Notes: generated from the sequence alone by a model not told the origin. DNA of 64,000 nucleotides from Paenibacillus qinlingensis (GCF_013204845.1 NZ_JABMKY010000037.1:1-64000); one strand, 5' to 3'; shown: positions 52,698 through 61,172, counted from the first letter of the stretch. Made by a program: numbers and translations.

Positions 52698-53582
52698 CTA
52701 ATCGAATACGATCTGATCGATTGAAAGAAGTTCTTTTCCTTCACGGAACCTGCTTGGCGAGTAGCCGGTCCAACTGCGGAATACTTTGCTAAAATAGCTG
52801 CCATTTTGGTAGCCGACCTCCCTAGCGATTTCTTCAACTGACAATGAACTGCTGCGAAGCAGTTTCACGGCAAGTTCGATGCGCAGTTTAGAGGTATACG
52901 CCATGGGTGAAAAACTAGTTGCTTGATGGAAGGTACGTGCCAGATGGTACTTTGAGCTGCCAGCTGCTTCCGCAATTTGGTCTAATCCTTCCAAAACTCG
53001 GTAGTTGAGCTCAATAAAATCAGCTGCTCGTCGGACGATCTCTGGCCAATTACTTCGCTCCTGGCGCTGAACACTTCCGCTTCGAAGAAGCTCCATCATG
53101 AAGCTATAGACAAGGGAGGATGCGTAATACCCGTCTTTTATTGCTCCAGTTCGGGCTTCTGAGTAGATTGTTTCAAGTCGGCGAATGGCCAAGCTGCGGG
53201 GTTCAAACTGCGGCAGGGGTCCAAGCTCATGAAGTATTCCCTGCCACAAATGCTGCAAATGGCTCTGCCTAAATAAAGCGAAATAGAACGTCCAATGCGA
53301 GCTGTCTTGGGGTAAGTAGTAGCGATGCTTGCCTGGTATTTCAACCAAAAAGGAAGTTCCCTCTGGCACATCGTGAATATGGCCGTCTAGCTCGACCTTC
53401 CCTCGTCCAGAAATCGTATATTGGAACAAATATAAGGGCCCGTCAACTCGCTTCATGCCATCCCAGTCATATTCTTGCTGCCGAATATCTTGAAATCCAA
53501 CGGCAAATAACTGGTATAGCGGAAGTACGGGGTTTTCTTGGAAGCGGTACCCGTAAACGCCGTAGTTGTCCTTTAGTACCAT
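52698..53582 (-). CDS. AraC-family regulator beside GH27
   Basis: A 294-residue regulator with an AraC-type cupin sensing domain (about 1-150, with ISGRGKVELDGHIHDVPEGTSFLVEIPGKHRYY showing the beta-barrel signature) and a C-terminal HTH domain (about 185-285), LDQIAEAAGSSKYHLARTFHQATSFSP and VEEIAREVGYQNGSYFSKVFRSWTGYSPSRFR. It lies upstream of the GH27 gene in the same direction, with about 110 bases between, and probably activates it in response to the sugar. GAGGGG lies 12 bases before the ATG. Confidence 0.86.
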   Translation of the reverse strand: MVLKDNYGVYGYRFQENPVLPLYQLFAVGFQDIRQQEYDWDGMKRVDGPLYLFQYTISGRGKVELDGHIHDVPEGTSFLVEIPGKHRYYLPQDSSHWTFYFALFRQSHLQHLWQGILHELGPLPQFEPRSLAIRRLETIYSEARTGAIKDGYYASSLVYSFMMELLRSGSVQRQERSNWPEIVRRAADFIELNYRVLEGLDQIAEAAGSSKYHLARTFHQATSFSPMAYTSKLRIELAVKLLRSSSLSVEEIAREVGYQNGSYFSKVFRSWTGYSPSRFREGKELLSIDQIVFD

Positions 53583-53624
53583 AATCGATGGTTACCCCTC
53601 GTATAAAATTAGGAATGAATTTGG

Positions 53625-53652
53625 AAAAAGCACCCGTTTGGGTGCTTTTTAG
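53625..53652. terminator. Bidirectional-looking terminator after the GreA-like gene
   Basis: An 11-bp stem (AAAAAGCACCC, 53625-53635, with GGGTGCTTTTT, 53640-53650) with A and T tracts on either side. It ends the minus-strand GreA-like gene before the AraC gene begins. Confidence 0.9.
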
Positions 53653-53718
53653 TCTCAATTATAACCGTTACGCATAACGCTTGACTTAGTCTGGACACCA
53701 CTGAGTAGGGTTCCAATT

Positions 53719-54135
53719 TTAGCTAAGTGCAGTCCCGACAATCCGAACGGAATATTCTGCCTCTGGAGTTTGAAGAATGAAGGTTTCACCTGTTGATCTG
53801 GATAACAATTGATTTCCAATTGGCGAGAACAACGATATCCTATTTTGATCAGGATCTATTTCTGTTGGGAGGACCACTGTAAATAATTCATTGGATCCTT
53901 CCTCTTCGTAACAAATAGTAATGTTACTTCCGATTACCGTAACTTTGCTCAACGTTTGTACAAGATTAACATCATCAAGCTCAAGTAATCTCTCCAATAA
54001 TTTTACATATTGTTTAATTTGGATCTTCTGCTGTGAAGGATAACTGTCAAGGTACATCGTTATTTGCTCGTCAAGAAAAACAAGCTGATCAACAAGTCGA
54101 CTCCGAGTAGGGTTGGACATATGACTACGGTTCAT
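53719..54135 (-). CDS. Short GreA/Rnk-like factor
   Basis: A 138-residue protein. The C-terminal half (about 62-138) has the FKBP-like GreA/GreB C-terminal domain, with the key run ISLFSPIGNQLLSRSTGETFILQTPE. The N-terminal half (about 10-60) is predicted as a short antiparallel coiled coil (DQLVFLDEQITMYLDSYPSQQKIQIKQYVKLLERLLEL) that is shorter than in GreA. The layout resembles Rnk-type regulators, which bind the RNA polymerase secondary channel without cleaving RNA. The usual acidic tip residues of GreA are not evident. GGGGTGGA supports the ATG at 54135. Confidence 0.7.
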   Translation of the reverse strand: MNRSHMSNPTRSRLVDQLVFLDEQITMYLDSYPSQQKIQIKQYVKLLERLLELDDVNLVQTLSKVTVIGSNITICYEEEGSNELFTVVLPTEIDPDQNRISLFSPIGNQLLSRSTGETFILQTPEAEYSVRIVGTALS

Positions 54136-54235
54136 CGTAGATTCCACCCCACATGATTAGATTCCAATATCGATCTAATTGCCTCATTTACAAAACCTCC
54201 GAAAAATTAATTTTTCTTACCACATAAAAAAGTAT

Positions 54236-54262
54236 GCGTTTTCGGGTTCCGAAAACCGCTTT
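54236..54262 (-). terminator. Likely terminator of the Cse60-like unit
   Basis: A hairpin (GCGTTTTCGG pairing with CCGAAAACCGC with a bulge) is followed on the minus strand after four bases by TTTTTT. It would end the transcript of the Cse60-like and small-peptide genes. Confidence 0.5.
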
Positions 54263-54347
54263 CTTATTGGCGATAAAACCTACCTCTAAACGCGGTCGCT
54301 CATCCCTGAATGGCTTCGATAGAGGTTTTCTCAATAACTATTTTTTT

Positions 54348-54434
54348 TCAATACTTCTGTAAGATTGAATAAAATAGGATTACAGCGAGAAGAACTGTAG
54401 AAATGACTGAGAGCAGCTTAAAGAAGGTCGCCAT
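54348..54434 (-). CDS. 28-residue single-helix membrane peptide
   Basis: An ATG at 54434 opens a 28-codon frame ending TGA at 54350-54348. The peptide starts MATFFKLLSVISTVLLAV, so it has a Lys near the N-terminus, one hydrophobic stretch of about 20 residues and a polar end QKY, the shape of a small single-pass membrane protein. GAGGTG lies 11 bases upstream. It starts 19 bases after the Cse60-like stop on the same strand and is followed by a candidate terminator. It could belong to the class of sporulation-linked small membrane peptides. Without homology this is inference. Confidence 0.5.
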   Translation of the reverse strand: MATFFKLLSVISTVLLAVILFYSILQKY

Positions 54435-54453
54435 TTTAGTGTGAACACCTCGT

Positions 54454-54654
54454 TTACTTGGGATTGCTTTCTCCCGATTTATAAACTACAAGTATTGCAC
54501 TACGTTGAAAACCTACCCCGCTTGCAGATGATTTCAAGATCGATCCATAGCAAACATTAACAATTTGCTCATCTTTCAATTCGGCTAAAAACTGATTAGC
54601 TCTTGTTTCCGCATAAGACGCATCCGTATCTAAAAACTCTTTTACCTGAATCAC
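54454..54654 (-). CDS. Cse60-like sporulation protein
   Basis: A 66-residue protein that fits the Spore_Cse60 family: it starts MIQVKEFLDTDASYAETRANQFLAEL, has the segment EQIVNVCYGSILKSSASGVGFQ, then SAILVVYKSG. Cse60 is a small acidic protein expressed under sigma E in the mother cell of B. subtilis, with unknown function. The beta-strand and helix pattern is similar to the dodecin-like short proteins. GGGAGGAATTC upstream fits the ATG at 54654. A 28-codon gene follows in the same direction. Confidence 0.7.
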   Translation of the reverse strand: MIQVKEFLDTDASYAETRANQFLAELKDEQIVNVCYGSILKSSASGVGFQRSAILVVYKSGESNPK

Positions 54655-54763
54655 TTAGAATTCCTCCCTAAAATTGTCGATTGACTAGCATGTACAGCAG
54701 AATCACATAAGACCTCACCCTTTCTCGAAGTACATACATGAGATGTACAATATCCATAAAAGT

Positions 54764-54804
54764 ACAACAAGACATCCCGCCAAAAAAGCGGAACGTCTTG
54801 TTGT
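54764..54804. other. Strong hairpin between divergent genes
   Basis: ACAACAAGAC-x-T-x-CCGC (54764-54780) pairs with 54788-54804 around a CAAAAAA loop, with two mismatches. There is no U-run on either side. Function is unclear. Confidence 0.6.
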
Positions 54805-54906
54805 CTTGACCATATCACTTTATTTAATAGGTGTCAATTTGAATAAGCAGATCAAAGCTGGCCGTACGACAGCTCGTAAGGTACCGTACATTATTATGGC
54901 TGTAAC

Positions 54907-54937
54907 TTGACTTGGAGTTAACTCCAGAGAGTAAACT
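54907..54937 (+). promoter_or_regulatory. MerR-type promoter/operator with 19-bp spacer
   Basis: TTGACT (54907-54912) and TAAACT (54932-54937) are 19 bases apart, two more than the sigma-A optimum, and the spacer holds the palindrome TGGAGTTAACTCCA (54913-54926). This is the hallmark of promoters untwisted by MerR-family activators. The regulator encoded at 55964 is the obvious ligand. Confidence 0.85.
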
Positions 54938-54982
54938 ATAGAAGTAGGAATAATGTGCTATTAGAAAGCGAGGACTCATCAG

Positions 54983-55963
54983 ATGGATTATGTGAAACTA
55001 GGAAATACAGGCTTGGACGTGTCGCGGATCAGTCTTGGATGCATGAGCTTTGGCGTAGCAGAGCGGTGGACGCATCCATGGGTGCTGAGTGAAGAGAGCA
55101 GTCGTCCCATTATTAAAAGAGCACTAGATCTTGGAATCAATTTCTTTGATACGGCGAATATTTATTCAGATGGAACAAGCGAGGAGATTGTTGGACGAGC
55201 GCTGAAGGATTATGGGAATCGTGATGAAATTGTCCTTGCGACAAAAGTTCATTTCCGTATGCATCAAGGCCCAAATGGGGCTGGTCTTTCCCGAAAGGCT
55301 ATCTTGAGTGAAATCGATAAGAGCCTTAAGCGATTGGGAACAGATTATGTGGATCTGTATCAAATCCATCGCTGGGATTATCATACGCCGATCGAAGAAA
55401 CGATGGAAGCTCTGCATGATGTAGTAAAAGCTGGGAAGGCAAGATACATTGGTGCTTCGGCGATGTACGCCTGGCAGTTCCTAAAGGCCCTGCATGTATC
55501 TGAGAAAAACGGCTGGTCACGATTTGTGTCGATGCAGAATCACTTAAACCTCATTTATCGTGAAGAGGAAAGGGAGATGATGCCGCTTTGCAAAGATCAA
55601 AAAATCGGCGTCATCCCATACAGTCCACTGGCATCCGGCAGATTAACGCGTGATTGGTCGGAAACCACGCATCGTTCCGAAACGGACCAGGCTCAGCGAA
55701 TGAAGTATGACGCATTTGCCAATGTAGATCGATTAATTGTAGATCGCCTAGCAGTAATCGCAGAGAAACGCGGCGTTCCTCGCGCACAAGTTGCACTTGC
55801 CTGGTTGTTGCAGAAAGAACCAGTTACTGCTCCGATTATCGGTGTTACGAAAATGTCTCATCTGGATGATGCGGTAGACGCTTTATCACTTACATTAACA
55901 CCTGAAGAAATTGGGTCGTTGGAAGAACAGTATGTGCCTCATCGGGTAGTTGGTGCAGTCTAA
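54983..55963 (+). CDS. Aldo/keto reductase
   Basis: A 326-residue NADPH-dependent aldo/keto reductase with the beta/alpha barrel. The catalytic set is Asp and Tyr in FFDTANIYSDG, Lys in VLATKVHF and His in YQIHRWD. LGCMSFG at the start and GVIPYSPLASGRL and VTAPIIGVTK later are typical family motifs. It reduces an aldehyde or ketone, possibly a stress-derived aldehyde. ATG at 54983 follows AGCGAGGAC (weak site). The downstream MerR-type gene begins directly after the stop, so they are one operon. Confidence 0.9.
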   Translation: MDYVKLGNTGLDVSRISLGCMSFGVAERWTHPWVLSEESSRPIIKRALDLGINFFDTANIYSDGTSEEIVGRALKDYGNRDEIVLATKVHFRMHQGPNGAGLSRKAILSEIDKSLKRLGTDYVDLYQIHRWDYHTPIEETMEALHDVVKAGKARYIGASAMYAWQFLKALHVSEKNGWSRFVSMQNHLNLIYREEEREMMPLCKDQKIGVIPYSPLASGRLTRDWSETTHRSETDQAQRMKYDAFANVDRLIVDRLAVIAEKRGVPRAQVALAWLLQKEPVTAPIIGVTKMSHLDDAVDALSLTLTPEEIGSLEEQYVPHRVVGAV

Positions 55964-56374
55964 ATGTTGATCGCAGAAGTAAGTGAGAAATTTGAGTTAT
56001 CGCAGGACACGCTGCGCTATTATGAACGAATCGGACTTATTCCACGGGTGAACCGCAAAACTAGTGGAATTCGGGACTATACGGAAGAAGACTGCAGATG
56101 GGTTGAATTTATCAAATGTATGCGAGGTGTAGGTCTTCCCGTTGAAACTTTGATTGACTATGTGCGATTGTTTCAACAAGGTGAAGAAACGTTAGAGACT
56201 AGGAAAGAGCTCTTAGTCGAGCAGCATAAAGAACTCCTAACAAGAATGGCAGATATGCAGGAAGTCCTTGAACGGCTTGAAGGTAAAATTGATCGATATG
56301 ATCAGCTGATCGGTGCCGCTCGCCATATAACTGGATTTTCTCCTGTTAATTTCGCCGAAAGTAAGGGGAAATAA
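55964..56374 (+). CDS. MerR-family regulator (AdhR-like)
   Basis: A 136-residue MerR family protein. The DNA-binding domain (about 1-70) carries IAEVSEKFELSQDTLRYYERIGLIPRV and DCRWVEFIKCMRGVGLPVETL. A dimerisation helix with KELLVEQHKELLTRMADMQEVLERLEGKIDRYD follows (about 80-118). It has one Cys (about residue 50), at the place where AdhR-type thiol-based sensors of aldehydes have theirs. It starts without a gap after the reductase stop and would activate the upstream promoter. The layout matches the B. subtilis adhA-adhR type of aldehyde-response unit. Confidence 0.9.
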   Translation: MLIAEVSEKFELSQDTLRYYERIGLIPRVNRKTSGIRDYTEEDCRWVEFIKCMRGVGLPVETLIDYVRLFQQGEETLETRKELLVEQHKELLTRMADMQEVLERLEGKIDRYDQLIGAARHITGFSPVNFAESKGK

Positions 56375-56378
56375 AGAA

Positions 56379-56585
56379 TAACTGTGTTTTATACAGTTAA
56401 TTTCAGTGTTTTCTCGCGAATGCGGCCGTATCGGTCGAAATAACTGGAGGTTATCCAGTTATTAGCCATCGCGGGCCAGAAAGAGGGAGAATAGCTGTAT
56501 TTTATACAGCTATTCTCCTACACCAGGCCACCCACTTGCCGCGGTGACCTCTACAAACCCGTTGCGCCCTCTCTCGTGGCGCAAC
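56379..56585. repeat. Array of hairpins between convergent genes
   Basis: Four hairpins follow each other: TAACTGT-ACAGTTA (56379-56399), AATAACTGGA-TCCAGTTATT (56439-56463), a perfect 15-bp stem around AATAGCTGTAT (56486-56518) and GTTGCGCC-GGCGCAAC (56561-56585). None has a U-run. The first three share the core AAT-x-x-CTG. The core AATAACTGGA also occurs in the repeats near 25905-25929. Confidence 0.65.
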
Positions 56586-56590
56586 AATAG

Positions 56591-56629
56591 AAAAAGCATG
56601 CAAGACGTAACCGTCTTTGCATGCTTTTT
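56591..56629. terminator. Terminator after the AIM24-family gene
   Basis: A 17-bp stem with one bulge (AAAAAGCATGCAAGACG with CGTCTTTGCATGCTTTTT) is flanked by A and T tracts, so it serves the minus-strand gene and probably the merR side too. Confidence 0.88.
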
Positions 56630-56646
56630 CCTACATATGTAGCTGC

Positions 56647-57324
56647 CTATCTACCTGGCAGCAGCTGCTTAATCCAACCGCCGAAGCTCTTCGGATTCCG
56701 CGTTTGAATGAGCACGACGCCTTCGCCACGGAAGCGACAGACGACGCCTTCACCGCTGGTAAGGCTGGAAATCCAGCCTTTCGCAGCTTTTTCAATCGTA
56801 TACTGCGTATAATCCGGCCAAGCGACAAGATGTCCGTTATCGATGAGCACTTCCTCGCCTGGTTTCAAGTTGACCGCGTGAATCGCGCCATAAGAGGAAA
56901 GGAATACAGTGCCTTTGCCGCTGATCTCTACGATGAAGAAGCCTTCGCCGGACATGAAGCCGCTCATCAGATTCTGCATCTTCGTGTTCACCTGGATACC
57001 GGAAGTTCCGGCAAGGAAGCCATCCTTCTGTACATATAGCTTGTATGAGCCATCTAGCTCGACAGCCTCAATGTCGCCGATCACGGCAGGGGCGAGCAGC
57101 ACCTCACCTGATCCACGATTAGGGGTCAACTCTTGGAAGAAGAACTTCTCTCCGCTGAGCATGCGGCCGAGTCCTCTCATGATCCCGCCATCCACTGTAC
57201 CTTTGAGCTCGATATTCGGGGACATGGAGACCATCGCTCCAGCTTCTGCTTTAATGTTCTCGCCAGCTTCAAGCTGAACGCGCAGCATAGGAAATGCGCC
57301 TTTATATAAGATTTCGTGTTTCAT
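56647..57324 (-). CDS. AIM24/TIGR00266-family protein
   Basis: A 225-residue soluble beta-helix-type protein of the TIGR00266/AIM24 family (starts MKHEILYKGAFPMLRVQLEAGENIKAEAGAMVSMSPNIE, with internal GGIMRGLGRMLSGEKFFF). Relatives in yeast mitochondria support inner-membrane organisation, and the bacterial role is unknown. The protein repeats the theme EAGAMVSM and GEGVVCRFRGEGVVLIQTRNP. GGAGGATTACG precedes the ATG. It is separated from neighbours by hairpins. Confidence 0.85.
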   Translation of the reverse strand: MKHEILYKGAFPMLRVQLEAGENIKAEAGAMVSMSPNIELKGTVDGGIMRGLGRMLSGEKFFFQELTPNRGSGEVLLAPAVIGDIEAVELDGSYKLYVQKDGFLAGTSGIQVNTKMQNLMSGFMSGEGFFIVEISGKGTVFLSSYGAIHAVNLKPGEEVLIDNGHLVAWPDYTQYTIEKAAKGWISSLTSGEGVVCRFRGEGVVLIQTRNPKSFGGWIKQLLPGR

Positions 57325-57373
57325 CGTAATCCTCCATTTTCATTATTTTAGATGATCCAATGCCCTTATTTCT

Positions 57374-58573
57374 CTACGCCTCTTTGGGGCGTATGGTTGC
57401 ATCCAAGCTGCGATTCGCATACACGAACACTGCACAGAGGAGCAATATACTCATCGTGACATAGAACACGGATGTGAAGCCGTACGCAGCTGCCAAATGA
57501 CTGCCGAGAAGAGGGCCGATTAGATTGCCAAGGAATAGCGAAGACGTATTGAATCCATAAGCGGTACCTTGAATCTCAGGAGCTGCAAGCTTCATCACAA
57601 GGGCGTTCAATGAAGGAATCATGCCGCCGATGAATAGACCGAGCAGAAATCTGCCGACCAGCAGCATTGTGATATTCGTGGCGTAAGCCTGCGGGATAAA
57701 GGCAACAGCCGCCATGACGAGGGCTATGACCAGCGTCATGCGTTGACCAATTCGGTCACCAAGCCTTCCCAGTGTGGGTGCTCCGAATAAATTGGCGATA
57801 CCAGTAATTGCGACGATAAGTCCGGCAAAAAAGGCCAAGTGAGCCCCTGTGTATAAGGTCTTGGCATACACCGTTACGATGGGTTCGATGCTCATCATTC
57901 CGATCTGAGTGATCAGCGATGCGGCGAACACAGGCAGCAAGGGGCGAAACAAGCGCCACTGTGTTTTCTGTTTCACTTTTTTATCAGAAACATGCTTGCG
58001 TTTTTCCTTGATGAACAACATGACGATAAGGCTGGCGCATAGCATGAGTCCGCCTGTGAAGAAGAACACATGGTGGTACCCGAGGAAGCTAGCAAGCACG
58101 CCGCCAATTAATGGGCCAATGAGTGTGCCTGCGATTGCACCAGTTTGCAGCGTGCCTAGCGACTTCCCTGAATGCTCTCGCGGTGTCAGAGAGGCCTGCA
58201 ACGAAACCGCCATCGAGATGAAGCCGGAGAAGAATCCGTTCAGCAACCTCAGCGATAACAGCTGCCAGGGCGATGTGACAATGCCCATAAGCGCTGTTAC
58301 GATGGCCATCCCGAATCCGGCGCGAAGCAGCATGATTTTGCGCCCGCGTCGATCTGCAATCGCTCCCCATAGTGGCTGAGTCAAAAAGGAAGTGATGAAT
58401 TGCGCAGCCACGATCCAGCCTGTCCAACGGACAATATCGTTTAGGTCATGAACCCCTAACTCTCCGATGTAGAGAGGTAAGAATGGAAGAACCAGATTCA
58501 TGCCACACGTAATGGAGAAGTTCGCACCCCAGAGTATCCATAATGACTTTTTCCAATGTAAAGGGGTTGCCAT
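57374..58573 (-). CDS. MFS efflux transporter (Bmr/TetA-like)
   Basis: A 399-residue major facilitator protein with twelve helices. Motif A is GAIADRRGRKIML (about 66-78) and the second-half counterpart is GRLGDRIGQRMTL. The start LWGANFSITCGMNLVLPFLPLYIGEL and ANIPSL-like elements suggest drug export. AAGGAG precedes the ATG. The AraC-type gene upstream on the same strand (58633-59523) is probably its regulator. The substrate is unknown. Confidence 0.87.
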   Translation of the reverse strand: MATPLHWKKSLWILWGANFSITCGMNLVLPFLPLYIGELGVHDLNDIVRWTGWIVAAQFITSFLTQPLWGAIADRRGRKIMLLRAGFGMAIVTALMGIVTSPWQLLSLRLLNGFFSGFISMAVSLQASLTPREHSGKSLGTLQTGAIAGTLIGPLIGGVLASFLGYHHVFFFTGGLMLCASLIVMLFIKEKRKHVSDKKVKQKTQWRLFRPLLPVFAASLITQIGMMSIEPIVTVYAKTLYTGAHLAFFAGLIVAITGIANLFGAPTLGRLGDRIGQRMTLVIALVMAAVAFIPQAYATNITMLLVGRFLLGLFIGGMIPSLNALVMKLAAPEIQGTAYGFNTSSLFLGNLIGPLLGSHLAAAYGFTSVFYVTMSILLLCAVFVYANRSLDATIRPKEA

Positions 58574-58632
58574 GATGAGGACTCCTTATCCTTTTTTTCT
58601 CAGTATAGCATAAATGGTTCGATCCCAAGCAT

Positions 58633-59523
58633 CTAGGTCCCTTGTGAAAACTGTTGCCGATAGCTGCGAGGGGACATCCCTTCCAACTTGGTGAAGCTAG
58701 CTGCGAAATAAGCAGCCTGCTCAAAGCCAACCTCATGGGCAATGTGGGCAATGGGCCGTTCCGTCTGCAAGAGTAAGAGCTTGGCTTGTGCCACTCTTAA
58801 TTTCAGGAGGTAGGTTACGGGCGAGCAGCCGTATTCTTTTTGCATACAGCGAGCGATGTAGACAGGATGGAAATTGAGCTCATCGCCGAGCTGCTTAGCA
58901 GACACGGGTTCGCGAAAATGCTGTCTTAAGTAGGAAGCTGCTTTCTCAGCGCAGGTTCTGGAGGCGGAGGCATGATCGGTTTCACCAGAGGCCGCAAGCT
59001 GATGCAGGATTTCTTGGAATAACTGCTGCTGGGCAAAACGAACACTGCTCACATGCGCACGAGGCTGAAGCTGCAGAAGCTGGTCGAAGACCTCGTACAT
59101 TTTCTCAGGATGCTGCAGCGTCGTAAATTGCGGAATACGCATCGTGAAGGGTTCCACGGCGAAAGCCTCTACCACCGCTTCCTCCTGAGCTGGATCCTCC
59201 AAGGAGACAGGGGCAATGGCAGTAGGGTTAATTAACTCCCATGCACCGCCTACATGGAAATGCAGCCAATAGGTGTGAGTTGGCTCAGCACATACTTTTG
59301 TTGCGAAATGGTAACGATCAGGCCGCAAAATAACAGCCTGACCTACCCCAACCTCGAATCGGGCATCCTCCTCACCGATATAGAAGCAGCCGGACGTGGT
59401 GATAAGCAGATCAAAGACTTGGATGTTGCTGCGACTAGGGTGCTGCCCACCCTGTGGGATGGTATTTAATCCACTCGTAATATAGTGCGGCAGAGGAGGG
59501 ATCGTGATCTCGAGAAACGCCAT
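58633..59523 (-). CDS. AraC-family regulator beside the MFS gene
   Basis: A 296-residue regulator. N-terminal cupin sensing domain (about 1-150), with the metal-site-like pattern GQAVILRPDRYHFATKVC and YWLHFHVGG, and a C-terminal HTH_18 domain (about 195-293) with SAKQLGDELNFHPVYIARCMQKEYGCSP and IAHIAHEVGFEQAAYFAASFTKLEGMSPRSYR. Sits 59 bases upstream of the MFS gene on the same strand, so they may be co-transcribed. The ATG at 59523 has AGGTGG before it; one three codons earlier lacks it. Confidence 0.86.
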   Translation of the reverse strand: MAFLEITIPPLPHYITSGLNTIPQGGQHPSRSNIQVFDLLITTSGCFYIGEEDARFEVGVGQAVILRPDRYHFATKVCAEPTHTYWLHFHVGGAWELINPTAIAPVSLEDPAQEEAVVEAFAVEPFTMRIPQFTTLQHPEKMYEVFDQLLQLQPRAHVSSVRFAQQQLFQEILHQLAASGETDHASASRTCAEKAASYLRQHFREPVSAKQLGDELNFHPVYIARCMQKEYGCSPVTYLLKLRVAQAKLLLLQTERPIAHIAHEVGFEQAAYFAASFTKLEGMSPRSYRQQFSQGT

Positions 59524-59685
59524 GAATGCCACCTGCCTTAATTGATCATGAAAGTTGGATTTGTATAAGTTTCAGTTGCGATGTTGATACATGAAATCAA
59601 CTATAACAGCTATAATGTGAACTGACTACAAAGTTTCATTTTCATAATAAATAGAGAAAGAATCATACTGGATGGTGGCGTGAAC

Positions 59686-61083
59686 ATGAAGACTGAGAAA
59701 AATAAATTTTCGTTATGGTTTCTAGCATGGCCTATATTTGTAGAATTACTGCTGCAGTTACTCTTGGGTGCTGTTGATACGCTTATGGTAAGCCGCGTGT
59801 CGGATGATGCGGTTGCAGTGGTTGGGTTAGCGAACCAGATCTTTCAAGCGGTTATGATTTTATTCATGACGGTGGCCAGTGGCGCAGGTATTCTCATTGC
59901 GCAGAAAATCGGGGCTGGGCAGCAGGAATCTGCTCGAACGGTTGGGATTATGGCTGTCACGATCAGCGGACTTATTGGTGCGCTACTTAGTGTGATCCTG
60001 TATGTAGAGGCAGTCCCACTTGCAAGGCTCTTTCAATTAGAAGAGCGGTTAATCCCACTGGCACATACCTATATTTCCATTGTCGGCAGCGGCATGGTTT
60101 TGACGGCATTAACAGCCACACTCAGCACAGCGATTAGGAATACAGGCAACACGAAGGGACCAATGATTGTCGCGATCGGGATGAATGTGATCCATGTTGT
60201 GTTGAACTACGCTTGGATCAATGGTGCGCTTGGATTTCCACAGCTAGGCTTAACCGGGGTTGCGATTTCAACATTAGTGAGCCGGTTGCTCGCGACTTGT
60301 TTGCTTCTCTATATGTTTGTTTCGATCTTTGAGCGAAAGATCAGATGGCGTGATTTGCTCGTTTTCAATCGGAAGCTGTTTAGCGAGATTATCCGAATTG
60401 GCTGGCCGCTCGGCGTCAATATGTCGTCGTGGGTACTGTCGCAGCTGGCGATTTATAGCTTTTTGGCAACGATGGGCGCTGCGGCTTTGGCAGCTAGAAC
60501 GTATATGAATACATTGGAATCCATTTGCTTCATGTTAGGTTACTCGATAGCACTATCCGCACAAATCCAGATTGCACATCTATTCGGATCTGGGCAAACG
60601 CAGGCGACGTACAAAGCAGGCTACCGCGGTACGTGGATTGGGCTGGGTTTGGTTGGATGCAACAGCATTCTTCTTTTGATCATCGGGAAAAGCTTCTTGG
60701 GCTTCTTCAGTTCAGACAAAGCGATCATTGAGCTAGCCCTTTCTTGTTTAGTGCTAACAGCGATACTGCAGCCAGGCCGAATGATTAATATGGGGTTTGG
60801 TAATGCACTTAATGCGATTGGTGATACGCGTTTCAATATGGTGATTTCGTTATTCTCGATGTGGGGCGTTGCTGCGGGTCTCTCCTATGTGCTGGGTTTG
60901 CATTATGGATGGGGGTTAGCGGGTATTTATGTTGCGATGATGTGTGATGAGTATCTTCGCGGTATTCTCGTGGCTATTCGCTGGCGGCGAAAGAAGTATT
61001 TGCGTTTGGCGGAGGGAAGGACGAAGGGGATTGAAGCATTAGGAGGTACAGAAGAAGTAGTTCGCAATGTCCATAGTGCATGA
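59686..61083 (+). CDS. MATE-family efflux transporter
   Basis: A 465-residue MatE-type drug/sodium or proton antiporter with twelve helices in two MatE halves. The start WPIFVELLLQLLLGAVDTLMVSRVSDDAVAVVGLANQIF is the family hallmark, and the second half begins at about residue 240 (GWPLGVNMSSWVLSQLAIYSFLATMGAAALAARTYM). The Glu/Asp pair typical of NorM-type coupling sites is not clearly assignable. The ATG at 59686 follows GGTGGCGTGAAC. It stands alone with a terminator. Confidence 0.88.
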   Translation: MKTEKNKFSLWFLAWPIFVELLLQLLLGAVDTLMVSRVSDDAVAVVGLANQIFQAVMILFMTVASGAGILIAQKIGAGQQESARTVGIMAVTISGLIGALLSVILYVEAVPLARLFQLEERLIPLAHTYISIVGSGMVLTALTATLSTAIRNTGNTKGPMIVAIGMNVIHVVLNYAWINGALGFPQLGLTGVAISTLVSRLLATCLLLYMFVSIFERKIRWRDLLVFNRKLFSEIIRIGWPLGVNMSSWVLSQLAIYSFLATMGAAALAARTYMNTLESICFMLGYSIALSAQIQIAHLFGSGQTQATYKAGYRGTWIGLGLVGCNSILLLIIGKSFLGFFSSDKAIIELALSCLVLTAILQPGRMINMGFGNALNAIGDTRFNMVISLFSMWGVAAGLSYVLGLHYGWGLAGIYVAMMCDEYLRGILVAIRWRRKKYLRLAEGRTKGIEALGGTEEVVRNVHSA

Positions 61084-61114
61084 AATAGTCCTAAATTGAA
61101 ATACAAATGAGAAG

Positions 61115-61149
61115 AGGGGAGCACGAGTGATGGTCACTTGTGCTCCCCT
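61115..61149. terminator. Hairpin terminator between MATE and ArsR-like genes
   Basis: AGGGGAGCACGAGTGA (61115-61130) pairs with 61134-61149 around a three-base loop, with one wobble pair. The tails are weak (TTCG). It serves the converging MATE and ArsR-like genes. Confidence 0.7.
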
Positions 61150-61172
61150 TCGTATACTCAGTTATTCACTAC

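Larger units (their letters stand above)
54655..54982. other. Intergenic region before the aldo/keto reductase
   Basis: No gene was seen in this 328-bp stretch. It contains a strong hairpin at 54764-54804 and the MerR-type promoter at 54907-54937. The rest has no clear pattern. Confidence 0.5.
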
